NCBI GenBank assembly: GCA_947503335.1
Contig: CANNCY010000001.1
Span: 124,001 to 188,000, forward strand
Length of the DNA stretch: 64,000 nucleotides
Source: an uncultured Pseudomonadales bacterium
Lineage (GTDB): Bacteria; Pseudomonadota; Gammaproteobacteria; Pseudomonadales; CANNCY01
Direction: 5' to 3'
A model generated the notes under the pieces. The model was not told the DNA's origin. It saw only the letters and a program-made list of their open reading frames with translations, and made no database searches. Position numbers and translations under genes: made by a program. Below are positions 10,167 to 19,718 of the stretch, piece after piece. How positions within the stretch are numbered: the first letter of the stretch is position 1; each line of letters begins with the position of its first letter.

Positions 10167-10352
10167 ATGGATACCAATGTACTTCAAGGTATCAGCACCG
10201 CATTTGCAATTGTGGCGTTCTTAGGGGTGTGTGCCTGGGCGTATAGCGCCTCTAAGAAGAAAGATTTTGACGAAGCGGCACAGTTGCCGTTTAACGATGG
10301 CTTTGACAACGACGTTCAGTCAGACGACAAGAACGAAGCCGACGAGAGGTAG
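10167..10352 (+). CDS. ccoQ: cbb3-type cytochrome oxidase small subunit CcoQ
   Basis: Small single-span protein that stabilises the cbb3 complex. From the ATG at 10167 it has 61 residues: one membrane helix (about residues 8-28), then a basic stretch SKKK and an acidic tail. A GTG at 10158, overlapping the ccoO stop, would add three residues, but MDTNVLQGISTAF resembles CcoQ starts better. It sits between ccoO and ccoP, the canonical place. Confidence 0.9.
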   Translation: MDTNVLQGISTAFAIVAFLGVCAWAYSASKKKDFDEAAQLPFNDGFDNDVQSDDKNEADER

Positions 10353-10354
10353 TC

Positions 10355-11257
10355 ATGAGTTTATTTTGGAACATTTGGATTATCGGTTTAACCCTAATCT
10401 GCTTGGCGTTGGTAACCTGGGTATTGTTTGCCAATCGAAAAATTAAAGTTGATAAAGATGGCGAGCCGGTAACTACCGGTCACGAGTACGACGGTATCGA
10501 AGAATACGATAACCCTATGCCTAAGTGGTGGTTTAATCTATTCATTCTTACCTTAGTGTTCAGTGTCGCATATCTGTTTTTATATCCTGGCCTAGGTTCT
10601 TATAAAGGTTTCTTCAACTGGACACAGATCAACCAGTGGGAAGCCGAGATGGAAGCGGCTCAAAAACAGTACGGCCCCATTTACGCTAAATTTGCTGACA
10701 TGCCACTTGAAGAAGTTGCATTGCATCCTCAGGGTAAAAAAATTGGTGCACGTTTGTTTGCTGATAACTGTGCAGTATGTCATGGCTCAGACGCCCGTGG
10801 TGCGCAGGGTTTTCCTAACCTGACTGATAATGATTGGTTGTATGGTGGCAAGCCAGAACAGATTCTTCATTCAATTAAAGAAGGTCGCGTAGCTGCGATG
10901 CCATCTTGGACTGCAGCGCTTGGTGGAATGGACGGCGTTGATGCTATGTCGCATTACGTTATGTCACTAAGCGGTCGCCAGCATGACAAGTCTAAAGCTG
11001 CAACGTCATCTACTCAGTACATGCAAATGTGTGCGGCTTGTCACGGTGCTGATGGTAAAGGTAATCAAACACTTGGTGCGCCAAACCTGACAGATAATAT
11101 TTGGTTATATGGCGGTTCGCAGCGTCGTATTATTGAATCTATTGATAAGGGGCGTGCCGGGGTAATGCCTGCGCAAAAGAATCTTCTTCAAGAAGAAAAG
11201 ATTCATTTGCTAGCAGCCTATGTATACAGCTTGTCGCTTGACGAGGAGCCAAAATAG
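10355..11257 (+). CDS. ccoP: cbb3-type cytochrome c oxidase subunit III (dihaem cytochrome c)
   Basis: Electron-entry subunit of the cbb3 oxidase. The 300-residue protein has two N-terminal membrane segments (about 5-27 and 58-78) and two periplasmic cytochrome c domains with haem sites CAVCH (139-143) and CAACH (226-230). Each is followed by an NLTDN(D/I)WLYGG block and a Met in a MPS/MPA context. It follows ccoQ by 2 nt. Family: cytochrome c oxidase Cbb3-type subunit CcoP. Confidence 0.97.
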   Translation: MSLFWNIWIIGLTLICLALVTWVLFANRKIKVDKDGEPVTTGHEYDGIEEYDNPMPKWWFNLFILTLVFSVAYLFLYPGLGSYKGFFNWTQINQWEAEMEAAQKQYGPIYAKFADMPLEEVALHPQGKKIGARLFADNCAVCHGSDARGAQGFPNLTDNDWLYGGKPEQILHSIKEGRVAAMPSWTAALGGMDGVDAMSHYVMSLSGRQHDKSKAATSSTQYMQMCAACHGADGKGNQTLGAPNLTDNIWLYGGSQRRIIESIDKGRAGVMPAQKNLLQEEKIHLLAAYVYSLSLDEEPK

Positions 11258-11288
11258 TACGTCGCTGAGAGTTGGGGGGTAGTGACTA

Positions 11289-12701
11289 ATGAGTGACCGT
11301 ATTGATGTAAAACAGGTCGAGCCAGATGATGAGATTTATCGTGATCTATATGCAAGTTCTGGCAAGATTTATAACCGGTCGATTAAGGGTCGCTACCAAC
11401 GACTAAGACGCTATACAGGCTGGCCGTTAATGCTAGCCTTCTTGCTGACGCCCTGGTTAAACTGGGGCGACAGGCAATCAGTATTGTTCGACTTACCCGA
11501 TCGCATGTTCTATGTGTTTGGTCTTACCTTTTTTCCTCAAGATGGCATTTTGCTTGCCATTGCCTTAATCATCGCGGCTTTTACTCTGTTCACGGTAACT
11601 AATCTCGTTGGGCGAGTTTGGTGTGGTTTTACGTGCCCCCAAACAGTGTGGACGATGATGTTCATGTGGGTAGAGCATAAAACCGAAGGTGATCGTAGCG
11701 CTCGTATTCGCTTAGATAAAGCGCCTTGGTCTGTACAAAAGTTTACGAAAAAGTTTGCTAAGCACACCGGTTGGACATTGCTGTCGCTTGCAACAGCTAT
11801 CACCTTCGTTGGCTATTTCGCACCGATTAGAGAGTTGGTACCTGACTTAGCAACGCTAGAGGCGCATCGGTGGGCCATTTTCTGGGTGCTGTTCTTTACT
11901 GTAATGACCTATATGAACGCGGGCTACCTGCGCGAACAGGTTTGCATGTACATGTGCCCGTATGCAAGGTTTCAGTCGGTAATGTACGACGTAGATACCA
12001 TGGTGGTTAGCTACGATGAAGGTCGAGGCGAGCCGCGCGGAGCCGGTAAGCGCAAAGAAGATAGCAATTTGGGTGATTGTGTTGACTGTACTTGGTGTGT
12101 TCAGGTTTGCCCCGTTAATATCGATATAAGAGAGGGGCTTCAGTACGAATGCATTAACTGCGGCCTATGTGTCGATGCCTGCAACGATATTATGGATAAG
12201 GTCGATAAACCGCGCGGGTTGATTCGATTCACCACTCAGCACGAGCTAGAAGGTGGCAAAACTCATATTGTTCGACCTAGATTTATTGGTTATTTGGTAG
12301 CAGTGCTAGTGATGATTATCGGCTTTGGCTCGGTAATCTACAGTCGTGTGCCTGTTCAGCTTGATGCTCTACGTGATCGTAATGTACTGTACCGCGAGAA
12401 CTTCGACGGCAACATCGAGAACGTCTATACACTTAAGTTGGTTAACATGAACCAGCAGGATTATCACTTTAAGTTAACGGTTAGTGGTGAGTATCCAGTC
12501 AAGCTTATTCAAGACGATGATTATGATTCGATACTTGTTAAGGCTGGCGAGGTGTTGGCGATGCCTGTGCGCCTTGAGGTAGATCCGTACGAAGTTGAAA
12601 AGCGCGGTTCTGACGTAGTGTTTAGAATCGAAGCAGTTGATAATCCAGAAATGGCGGCTGATCGCAAAAGCCGCATTATTGTTCCAGTCGAGAGGTTTTA
12701 A
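11289..12701 (+). CDS. ccoG: cbb3 oxidase assembly protein CcoG (FixG/RdxA), polyferredoxin
   Basis: Membrane iron-sulfur protein needed for cbb3 assembly; in Rhodobacter it reduces Cu(II) for copper delivery. The 470 residues contain several membrane segments, the NapH-like motifs CGFTCPQTVW and CMYMCPYARF, and a double [4Fe-4S] ferredoxin domain (CVDCTWCVQVCP, then CINCGLCVDAC). The C-terminal part is an Ig-like periplasmic FixG domain. Its stop overlaps the ccoH start by one base (TAATG), so coupled translation is likely. Confidence 0.95.
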   Translation: MSDRIDVKQVEPDDEIYRDLYASSGKIYNRSIKGRYQRLRRYTGWPLMLAFLLTPWLNWGDRQSVLFDLPDRMFYVFGLTFFPQDGILLAIALIIAAFTLFTVTNLVGRVWCGFTCPQTVWTMMFMWVEHKTEGDRSARIRLDKAPWSVQKFTKKFAKHTGWTLLSLATAITFVGYFAPIRELVPDLATLEAHRWAIFWVLFFTVMTYMNAGYLREQVCMYMCPYARFQSVMYDVDTMVVSYDEGRGEPRGAGKRKEDSNLGDCVDCTWCVQVCPVNIDIREGLQYECINCGLCVDACNDIMDKVDKPRGLIRFTTQHELEGGKTHIVRPRFIGYLVAVLVMIIGFGSVIYSRVPVQLDALRDRNVLYRENFDGNIENVYTLKLVNMNQQDYHFKLTVSGEYPVKLIQDDDYDSILVKAGEVLAMPVRLEVDPYEVEKRGSDVVFRIEAVDNPEMAADRKSRIIVPVERF

Positions 12702-13204
12702 TGTCTGAAACACAAGCAGTTACACCTTGGTATAAGCAATTTTGGCCATGGTTTCTAATTGGTTTGCCAGCGACCGCTGTTGTTGCGTCTATGCACATGC
12801 TTTACGTTGCCGCCACAGGTGCAGACCAACTTGTTAGACAGGATTACTATAAAGACGGTCTAGCCATCAATGAGCGTTTGGCGCTCATTGAAAAAGCTAA
12901 CACTCTTGGCGTAAAGCTACGCGCTACCTTTGTACCAGAAACCGGCAGTATTAATTTAACATCATCTAAACTTGATAGTGACTTGCCTTTGACCGTAGAA
13001 CTAATTCATCCGCTATATCAGCAGGCTGACCAGGTTATCGAGCTTAAAAGTTTAGATGGTGTTGAGTGGCGTGGTGACCTTACTCTTCAAACCGAAGGCC
13101 GACGCTACATATGGGTTTACCAAGGTGATCAATGGCTGGTTAAAGGTGAGGTGTTCTTTGCTGATGACGGGGAGTCGACGCTTTGGGTGAGCACCAATCA
13201 ATAG
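12701..13204 (+). CDS. ccoH: cbb3 oxidase assembly protein CcoH (FixH)
   Basis: Single-span membrane protein required for assembly or stability of the cbb3 oxidase. The 167-residue protein has one hydrophobic segment (about 11-33) near the N-terminus and a periplasmic domain with the family motif LVRQDYYKDGLAIN. It overlaps ccoG by one base and ccoI by 22 nt. The position between ccoG and ccoI matches the canonical ccoGHIS order and supports the name. Confidence 0.93.
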   Translation: MSETQAVTPWYKQFWPWFLIGLPATAVVASMHMLYVAATGADQLVRQDYYKDGLAINERLALIEKANTLGVKLRATFVPETGSINLTSSKLDSDLPLTVELIHPLYQQADQVIELKSLDGVEWRGDLTLQTEGRRYIWVYQGDQWLVKGEVFFADDGESTLWVSTNQ

Positions 13205-15576
13205 GCTGTTTTCACTGTGGACTGCCGGTACCAAAGCACGCCCATTTTGAGCGAGAAATAGATGATCAACTAAGACAGTTTTGCTGCTCGGGCTGTGAAA
13301 ATGTTGCCGCGCTAATTAGCGGTCAAGGTCTTGGCGAGTTTTATCAACGCCGCACTGCCAATGCTGATCGCGCAATCGATTCGATAGAAAACCTAAGTTA
13401 TTTTGATAATGCAGACTTACAAACGGAGTTTGTGTCAGATCTTGGCGATCGAAAACGTGCAGAGCTGTTGGTGCAGGGTATAACTTGTACGGCTTGTGTT
13501 TGGTTGATCGAAAAGGTTCTTCGCGATCAGCAAGGCGTTGTCGAAGTTTCGGTTCATAGTGTTACACACCGGTTATTACTGACCTACAAAGAGAGTGAGA
13601 CGTCTCTATCTAGTTTGATGGCGGCACTTTACCAGTTTGGTTATCGAGTGCAGCCGTGGCGCGTGTCTTCATTGCAAAAGAACTTTGAGCGCGATAAACG
13701 AAAATCATTAAAGCGCATTGGTCTAGCTGGCTTTGGCATGATGCAAGTGGGTATGGTAGCCATCGCCTTATATGCAGGCGGTTTTCAAGGAATCGACGAC
13801 GCCACCCGTAATATGCTCAACTGGGTCAAAGCACTGATGGCTACGCCAGTGGTCTTTTACAGCGCCTTACCTTTCTTCGTTAGTGCCTTAAGAGCTCTTA
13901 AAGCTAAGCACCTAAACATGGATGTGCCTGTGGCATTGGCGATAGGTGGAGCCTATATTGCAAGTGTTGTTGCAACGTTAACAGCGTCGGGCGAAGTCTA
14001 CTTTGATGCAGTAATGATGTTCACTTTCTTTTTATTGATTGGCCGACATTACGAGCATCAATCTAGGCATCGAAACCTGATGGACGATTGGCGATATCGG
14101 GCTGCGATACCTGATTTAGCGCTGGTAAAACGAGACGCCGAATGGGCGCAAGTACCTTCATCACGTTTAATTGAAGGTGATCATGTACGAGTGGTAATGG
14201 GAGACCAGATAGCGGCTGACGGTGTTCTCCTACAAGATGCGACCATCGATGAATCTATATTCAGTGGTGAGTCTGAACCGATCTTAAAGCGTAAAGGCGA
14301 TCAAGTATTTGCAGGCACCAATAACCTAGGTGATCTATTTGAGTTTGTTGTTACACATCGCACTAATCAGTCGCAACTTTCGAAAACAAACGATGCAGCA
14401 GATCTTGCGCATCAGCACAAACCCAAGTGGGTAACCATCGCAGATAAGGTAGCGGCTTATTTTGTTGCTGCCGTTATTTTGATCAGCGTCGCAACCTTCG
14501 CGATCTGGTTTCAAATTGACTCAAGTCGCGCGTTTTGGGTTGCGTTATCGGTGTTAGTTGCGACGTGCCCCTGTGCGCTCAGTCTAGCTACCCCAACCGT
14601 GTTGGCTGCGGCTGTGCAAACGGCTCGAAGGCACGGCTTGTTAGTACGAAATTCGCAAGCATTTAGTTTGCTCAGCCAGATTGATGAAATAGTATTTGAT
14701 AAAACAGGCACATTAACTGACGGGCAATTTTCGGTAACTAACGTTGAGTATGTTGACGAAAGCATTGACCCTAGTTTTGCGTCAGCGTTGATCAATACGT
14801 TAGAGCAGCATAGCCGGCACCCAATAGCCATTGCTTTGCGCGCCTATTTTTGCGACTCAGAGCTTCTCAATTGTGATGTTACCGAGCAAGTTGGCTGTGG
14901 TGTAGAGGCTACCATTGACGGCGATGTATATCGATTAGGGCGAGCAGATTGGGCACTAAATACTAAGGGCAAACAAGGTATTTGGTTAAGCTGTAACGGC
15001 CGCGAAATGGTTCAATTATTTGTAGAAGACCGTCTTAGAGACGATGCTCAGGCATTGTTGAAATCTTTGGCAGATAAGAAAATAAAAGTAACGATATTAT
15101 CTGGTGACCTTCAAGATCGTGTAGATCAGATCGCTAAACAGTTGGATGTAGGCAAAGCTTATGGTGACCAACGCCCTGGTGATAAACGTGAATATATCGC
15201 ACAGCGTCAACAGCAGGGCGCCAAAGTGGCGATGGTTGGTGATGGGCTTAATGATATTGAAGTGCTAGCTCAAGCAGACACAAGTGTTGTGGTTGGTGAT
15301 GGGGTTGATTTGGTAGTCGATCGCGGTGACGTCGTTGTGTTAAACCACCGGCTTAGTCAATTAATTGATTTATTATCTCTGGGGCGTCAAACTCGCCGTT
15401 TAGAGCGACAGAACATCGCATGGGCATTGAGTTACAATCTTTCAATCTTGCCAGCCGCTGCTGCAGGGTTGGTTGCACCTTGGGCAGCCGCGATTGGCAT
15501 GTCGTTAAGTTCTGTGCTGGTAGTGGCAAATGCACTGCGCATAAAGCGATTTAAAGGGGAGTCTGGTGGAGCTTAG
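13183..15576 (+). CDS. ccoI: Copper-translocating P-type ATPase for cbb3 assembly
   Basis: P1B-type ATPase that exports copper for CuB insertion into CcoN. The 797 residues contain, in order, a metal-binding N-terminus (CFHCGLP, CCSGC), a heavy-metal-associated domain with GITCTACV, membrane helices with the ion-binding motif CPC (TCPCALS), the phosphorylation site DKTGTLT, an HP motif (SRHPIA) and the hinge VGDGLNDIE. Translation starts at GTG 13183 inside the end of ccoH. Usually called CcoI or FixI, sometimes CopA2. Confidence 0.96.
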   Translation: MGEHQSIGCFHCGLPVPKHAHFEREIDDQLRQFCCSGCENVAALISGQGLGEFYQRRTANADRAIDSIENLSYFDNADLQTEFVSDLGDRKRAELLVQGITCTACVWLIEKVLRDQQGVVEVSVHSVTHRLLLTYKESETSLSSLMAALYQFGYRVQPWRVSSLQKNFERDKRKSLKRIGLAGFGMMQVGMVAIALYAGGFQGIDDATRNMLNWVKALMATPVVFYSALPFFVSALRALKAKHLNMDVPVALAIGGAYIASVVATLTASGEVYFDAVMMFTFFLLIGRHYEHQSRHRNLMDDWRYRAAIPDLALVKRDAEWAQVPSSRLIEGDHVRVVMGDQIAADGVLLQDATIDESIFSGESEPILKRKGDQVFAGTNNLGDLFEFVVTHRTNQSQLSKTNDAADLAHQHKPKWVTIADKVAAYFVAAVILISVATFAIWFQIDSSRAFWVALSVLVATCPCALSLATPTVLAAAVQTARRHGLLVRNSQAFSLLSQIDEIVFDKTGTLTDGQFSVTNVEYVDESIDPSFASALINTLEQHSRHPIAIALRAYFCDSELLNCDVTEQVGCGVEATIDGDVYRLGRADWALNTKGKQGIWLSCNGREMVQLFVEDRLRDDAQALLKSLADKKIKVTILSGDLQDRVDQIAKQLDVGKAYGDQRPGDKREYIAQRQQQGAKVAMVGDGLNDIEVLAQADTSVVVGDGVDLVVDRGDVVVLNHRLSQLIDLLSLGRQTRRLERQNIAWALSYNLSILPAAAAGLVAPWAAAIGMSLSSVLVVANALRIKRFKGESGGA

Positions 15577-15745
15577 TTTAACGATCTTAATTCCTGTAGC
15601 TCTGGTTTTAGTAGGGTTAGCGGTAAAGATTTTCTTTTGGGCTGTGAACAACGGTCAATATGATGACCTTGACGCAGAAGCCTCACGCATTCTTTTCGAT
15701 GACGACGTCACACCTGCAGACGAACAAGTAAAAGATACTAAATAA
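15566..15745 (+). CDS. ccoS: cbb3-type oxidase maturation protein CcoS
   Basis: A 59-residue gene starting at GTG 15566, overlapping the ccoI stop by 11 nt, and ending TAA at 15745. It has one N-terminal membrane helix (LTILIPVALVLVGLAV), then FFWAVNNGQYDDLDAEA and an acidic ILFDDD motif, which are the signatures of CcoS. The family is needed for cofactor insertion into cbb3 oxidase. The stop overlaps the next ATG by one base. GGGGAGTC lies just upstream of the start. Confidence 0.93.
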   Translation: MELSLTILIPVALVLVGLAVKIFFWAVNNGQYDDLDAEASRILFDDDVTPADEQVKDTK

Positions 15746-16461
15746 TGGATCTATGGATTGCATTAATAGCAGGTCTAGCGGGTAGTGCGCATTGTGCCAC
15801 TATGTGTGGTGCTATCTCGGCGACACTAGGGATGGGCGCCAAAGCACCCATAGGTTATGTCTTCGCATACAATACTGCGCGTATCGTCAGCTACTGTATG
15901 ATTGCTCTAATCTTTTCAACCCTATTATCTGCGGTTATACCTTCGGTGCCACAGCTGCTGTTTATACTCAGAGTAGTGGCGGGCTTGATGATGATATTGA
16001 TGGGCCTGTTCTTGTTAGGTAAAAGCTCTGGGCTATCTGGTTTAGAAAAAGTAGGGGCATATATCTGGCGATATCTAGCGCCTTTGGCGTCTAAGTTTAT
16101 GCCTGTTGATTCGTTTAATAAGGCGTTTGGGCTAGGGCTAGTTTGGGGGTGGTTGCCCTGTGGCTTGGTTTATTCGATGCTTGCTATCGCAGTTGCGCAG
16201 GGTAGTGTGGTTACCTCGGTAACTACAATGGCTGCCTTTGGTATTGGTACATTGCCTGCCATGTATGTCATTGGTCTTTTGGGTGCGCGATTTAATGAGT
16301 GGGTTACTAAAAAATCAATTAGGTATTTTTTGGCATATTGTGTTATCGTTTTAGGCGTATACACGGTATTTATGTCGGTTATGCATTTGGCGGGTGATCA
16401 CAAGCATCACACTCAACAAGATGAGATAACTGTTGGCCACGACAAGCATCAGCACCATTAG
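15745..16461 (+). CDS. SafE/DsbD_2-like membrane protein with His-rich C-terminal tail
   Basis: Polytopic inner-membrane protein of 238 residues, often annotated as a sulfite exporter (TauE/SafE) family protein and regularly found directly after ccoS. Visible motifs are GSAHCATMCG at 13-22 and WGWLPCGLVYS near the middle; both are typical of this family. The last 25 residues contain a His-rich cluster (DHKHHTQ, then HDKHQHH) that could bind metal. Coupling to ccoS through TAATG suggests a role in cbb3 maturation or copper handling; that role is inference, and sulfite export has not been shown for this branch. Confidence 0.8.
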   Translation: MDLWIALIAGLAGSAHCATMCGAISATLGMGAKAPIGYVFAYNTARIVSYCMIALIFSTLLSAVIPSVPQLLFILRVVAGLMMILMGLFLLGKSSGLSGLEKVGAYIWRYLAPLASKFMPVDSFNKAFGLGLVWGWLPCGLVYSMLAIAVAQGSVVTSVTTMAAFGIGTLPAMYVIGLLGARFNEWVTKKSIRYFLAYCVIVLGVYTVFMSVMHLAGDHKHHTQQDEITVGHDKHQHH

Positions 16462-16564
16462 TATGGTCAGCTTCTTCTAAGTCACTCTTTTTATCTTCAT
16501 TTTTATCTTCGTCTAAATGCGCAGTTGGCGGCGTAGTGTATAAGTTGTAATAACTGTTTTACTT

Positions 16565-16600
16565 AGCTTTTGTTTTAGCTTTTGTTTTAACGTTTGTTTT
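16565..16600. repeat. Three tandem 12-bp repeats in intergenic region
   Basis: AGCTTTTGTTTT occurs twice and is followed by the variant AACGTTTGTTTT. They lie in the 248-nt gap between the SafE-like gene and the Yip1-family gene. No function is evident. Confidence 0.6.
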
Positions 16601-16709
16601 AACTTAGAACGCTGGGCGGCTGATTAGCGCCTTGATTCTCAACAGGTTTGGCACCCTTGATGTAGGTTGCTGTAACTGGGAGTCGAACCGCAGACAGGGA
16701 TAAATAATA

Positions 16710-17315
16710 ATGATGATGAAACCTGCTGTGGGTTTGATGACACAACCGTCACAAACCTGGACACAACTTTCTGAACTAGACGACCATCAAATTCGTCGTC
16801 AGTTGCCTTACATTGCCATTATGGCGCTTTTGCCCGCTATTGCTTGGTATATAGGTACAACCTATATAGGGTGGCGAGTGAGCGAGCATTCACTTGTAAA
16901 TACCATAATGCCCGAGTCGGCGTTACCACTGATGGCCCTTTTCTATATTGGTCTCGTCGGTAGCGTGGTGATTACCGGCTTTTTAATTCATTGGATGGCC
17001 GAGACCTTTGGTGCTAAATGTATCCCTGAGCGTGGAATACTAATGGCTGGCTATGCAGCTACTCCCATTTTTATAGTGGGCCTTGCCGGTATCGCACCAC
17101 TATTGTGGCTAGATCTGTTACTTGCTACAGCGGCGGCTAGTTATGCCGTGTATCTATTGTATTCTGGTGTACCCAAAATGATGGGCGTAAACGAAGATCA
17201 AGGCTTTCTATTTGCGTCGTCAATTCTCGCAGCAACCTTAGTCGTTGTAGTTGCGGTGATGGCAACCACGGTTATTCTGTGGGACGTTGTTGCTATGCCT
17301 GTATTTAGCTCGTAG
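16710..17315 (+). CDS. Yip1-domain membrane protein (DUF1282/YohC-like)
   Basis: A 201-residue integral membrane protein with about five hydrophobic segments. It opens with GLMTQPSQTWTQL, the start typical of bacterial Yip1/DUF1282 proteins, and has the family block MAGYAATPIF. The function of the family in bacteria is unknown. It stands alone, convergent with rnfE and separated from it by a terminator. The triple Met start (MMMK) leaves the exact start codon uncertain by a few bases. Confidence 0.75.
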   Translation: MMMKPAVGLMTQPSQTWTQLSELDDHQIRRQLPYIAIMALLPAIAWYIGTTYIGWRVSEHSLVNTIMPESALPLMALFYIGLVGSVVITGFLIHWMAETFGAKCIPERGILMAGYAATPIFIVGLAGIAPLLWLDLLLATAAASYAVYLLYSGVPKMMGVNEDQGFLFASSILAATLVVVVAVMATTVILWDVVAMPVFSS

Positions 17316-17336
17316 ATAGCATCAGATAAGGCTTAC

Positions 17337-17366
17337 AAGAGATTGACTGAACCTAGTCAATCTCTT
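17337..17366. terminator. Bidirectional terminator between Yip1-family gene and rnfE
   Basis: A perfect 12-bp stem AAGAGATTGACT / AGTCAATCTCTT with a 6-nt loop. The T-rich flank is short, so the strength is uncertain. It separates convergent genes and overlaps the first bases past rnfE. Confidence 0.65.
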
Positions 17367-17367
17367 C

Positions 17368-18090
17368 TTAATTGATCGTGCCGGTAACCCTAACGCGCTT
17401 TGAGCCTTTTTCTACTGTTTCAGTAGGTTTAGGTTTTAACCGCTTATCGATAAAGTTTTTAAGGGCGATTAATAGACCTGTGATGATAAATGCGCCCGGT
17501 GGTAATTGGGCTACTAGTGCAGGGGTATAAGCTGCGCTAAGGTTAAGCTGCCAATTCGCTGCGATGTTGCCCAGCAGTAAATCCATGCCCGCAAAGAGTG
17601 TACCTGCGCCAATCAACTCGCGTGTACCGCCAAGCAATACCAGTACCCACAAAAAACCAATACCCATCATTAAGCCATCGATAAGTGCAAGATGTACCGG
17701 TTGCTTACTAGCATAGGCGTCAGCTCGCCCAAGAATGGCGCAGTTTGTGACGATCAGTGGTATAAACAAGCCGAGTATTTGATACAGCTCGTATGTAAAT
17801 GCCTGCATTAGTAATTGCGCAATGGTCGTGAAGCTAGCAATAACCATAACGAATACAGGTAGTCTAATAGCATCGCTTACTTGATGACGAATCAGTGATA
17901 CAACAACGTTAGAGCCAACCAATACGAGTAGTGTTGCAATACCCAGCCCCAATGCGTTAACGACACTGTTACTTACTGCAAGTAACGGGCATAGCCCAAG
18001 CAATTGCACAATTGCAGGGTTGTTTACCCACAACCCCTCTTTAGCGAGTGTTTTAGATTGGGTAGAAAATGATTCGACGTTATCACTCAT
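17368..18090 (-). CDS. rnfE: Rnf electron transport complex subunit E
   Basis: Membrane subunit of the Rnf (Rsx) complex, which couples ferredoxin/NADH electron transfer to ion movement. RnfE and RnfA are paralogous membrane partners; here both contain the family motif [10 protein letters not shown] / [10 protein letters not shown] and a TNCA(I/V)LGRA-like second Cys motif. The ATG at 18090 gives 240 residues and an 8-nt overlap with rnfG; an ATG four codons upstream is possible. It is the last gene of the rnf operon; the often-following nth gene is not here. Confidence 0.94.
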   Translation of the reverse strand: MSDNVESFSTQSKTLAKEGLWVNNPAIVQLLGLCPLLAVSNSVVNALGLGIATLLVLVGSNVVVSLIRHQVSDAIRLPVFVMVIASFTTIAQLLMQAFTYELYQILGLFIPLIVTNCAILGRADAYASKQPVHLALIDGLMMGIGFLWVLVLLGGTRELIGAGTLFAGMDLLLGNIAANWQLNLSAAYTPALVAQLPPGAFIITGLLIALKNFIDKRLKPKPTETVEKGSKRVRVTGTIN

Positions 18091-18721
18091 GGGCGTCCTC
18101 ACTAAACCAAATAGCTTGATGTTGCTTGGCTTGTTGCTGTGCCAGATACACAGCTTTTACTACCGCTCTTGGCGTAATGGTGGCGCCGGTGAATTGATCA
18201 AAGCGCCCGCCATCTTTTTTAACGGCCCATTCAGTTTCTGCGATCGAAATTGGTGTACCGTTAAAGCTTAAAATCCAATCAGATTTTCGTATTTCGATCT
18301 TGTCGCCAAGCCCTGGGGTTTCGGTATGCGTAACAACGCGCACGCCAGTGATCGTTAAGTCTTGGTCAATACCTACAAGCATATCGATATCGCCACTGTA
18401 TCCGTCTTTGGCAGTTACAGGAATAACGATAGCAGTGGGTTTACCTTTGAGGGTCGCAAGCCAGCCAACGGCATTGGAATCGACATTCAAAGCTTCTGCG
18501 GCTTGTTCGCCTAAGGTTATGGGTGAGTTTAGTAGTAGATTATCGCGCAAAGACGCCGGCACAACCTGATTCAACGCTTTAGATTGGGCTTTAAGTACTT
18601 CTTGGGCAATACGATCTTTGGTGAGCGTGTTGGTGAGCGCAAGCGCACTACCTACCACAATAGTAAATATCGCGATTAACCCAGTATTCTTTTTAATTGA
18701 ATCAACGATTTCGTTATTCAT
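18083..18721 (-). CDS. rnfG: Rnf electron transport complex subunit G
   Basis: Periplasm-facing flavoprotein subunit of Rnf. From the ATG at 18721 it has 212 residues: an N-terminal membrane anchor (about 13-32), then an FMN-binding domain. The site FTGAT (Thr181 as final Thr) fits the S/T-G-A-T consensus for covalent FMN attachment. An ATG at 18778 would add 19 residues that overlap rnfD and look unlike family starts. It overlaps rnfD and rnfE by 8 nt each, suggesting coupled translation. Confidence 0.95.
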   Translation of the reverse strand: MNNEIVDSIKKNTGLIAIFTIVVGSALALTNTLTKDRIAQEVLKAQSKALNQVVPASLRDNLLLNSPITLGEQAAEALNVDSNAVGWLATLKGKPTAIVIPVTAKDGYSGDIDMLVGIDQDLTITGVRVVTHTETPGLGDKIEIRKSDWILSFNGTPISIAETEWAVKKDGGRFDQFTGATITPRAVVKAVYLAQQQAKQHQAIWFSEDAHE

Positions 18722-19718
18722 CGGTCGCTCGCTTAGCCTTGCTGTGGCCATAGGTACGGGGCAGCGTGAAGTAATCAATAAGCGGGGCGCATAAATTGAC
18801 TAACAATACAGCGAACGCGACGGCGTCGGGATAGTTGCCAAAATGGCGAATGACTACGATAAGTACGCCTGCAAATGCGCCGGCTATTAATCGGCCATTG
18901 GTTGTCGTGGGCGAGCTAACAGGGTCGGTAATGATAAAGAACGCCCCCATTAGTGTACCGCCAACCGCCAGTTGCATCGCTGGTGATAGGGCCGATTCAG
19001 AGCTACCGTCGTACACAAAGACCCCAGCCACTAATACACCTAAGATAAGGGCAATAGGCAGCTGCCAAAAAATAATACGCCGAGCTAACAGGTATAGGCC
19101 GCCTAAAAGGTAACTCAAAGAAACAAAATGATGTGGCGCGCCCCAAGCAGTTGCTGGGTTCTGCTCTGCCAGCTGACTAATAGTGAGGCCAGCGTTATGC
19201 CGAACTGCGTCTAATGCGGTAGCCCCTGTGTACTGGTCGATAGGGCTACCAAATAGCGCGATATCTAATGTGGTTGATAAGCTTAAAGCACTCTGGGCAG
19301 GGTCTATCCATTGAGACATTTGTACAGGGTACGAAATGAGCAGCACTACGTAGGCAACCATTGCAGGATTAAAGGGGTTTAACCCTAGGCCGCCATACAG
19401 ATGCTTAGCAAGTAACATGGCTAGACCGGCACCAACAACAATTAGCCACCAATTGGCAGCTGGTGGAATTGCCATGGCAAGTAATAGGGCCGTTACCACC
19501 GCAGACCAATCACCTAGCGAGACTAGTGAGCGCTTACGCAGTGTCAATGCAAAGGCTTCAAAAGCCAAGCAAGCAATAATCATCAAAACAATATTCGATA
19601 GCACTGCCCAGCCATAAAAATAGAAGCTTGTAACGATGGCAGGCATCAATGCCAATGCCACCTGTTGCATAACCCAGGGCGTAGAACGCTTAGTATGAAT
19701 AAAGGGCGAGCTAAGCAT
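18714..19718 (-). CDS. rnfD: Rnf electron transport complex subunit D
   Basis: Polytopic membrane subunit of Rnf, 334 residues, with a covalent FMN site TGAT at 164-167 (DQYTGATALD). It shares the NqrB fold. The motif GGLGLNPFNPAM is typical. The start ATG at 19718 lies within the rnfC stop (ATGCTTAG overlap), and its end overlaps rnfG by 8 nt. Order rnfABCDGE is canonical for gammaproteobacteria. Confidence 0.96.
   Translation of the reverse strand: MLSSPFIHTKRSTPWVMQQVALALMPAIVTSFYFYGWAVLSNIVLMIIACLAFEAFALTLRKRSLVSLGDWSAVVTALLLAMAIPPAANWWLIVVGAGLAMLLAKHLYGGLGLNPFNPAMVAYVVLLISYPVQMSQWIDPAQSALSLSTTLDIALFGSPIDQYTGATALDAVRHNAGLTISQLAEQNPATAWGAPHHFVSLSYLLGGLYLLARRIIFWQLPIALILGVLVAGVFVYDGSSESALSPAMQLAVGGTLMGAFFIITDPVSSPTTTNGRLIAGAFAGVLIVVIRHFGNYPDAVAFAVLLVNLCAPLIDYFTLPRTYGHSKAKRATDE

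Noticed and set aside
16462-16709. Possible small gene or hemN-like start in the gap after the SafE-like gene
   Set aside because: No frame with a plausible start and product was seen; only short repeats are present.
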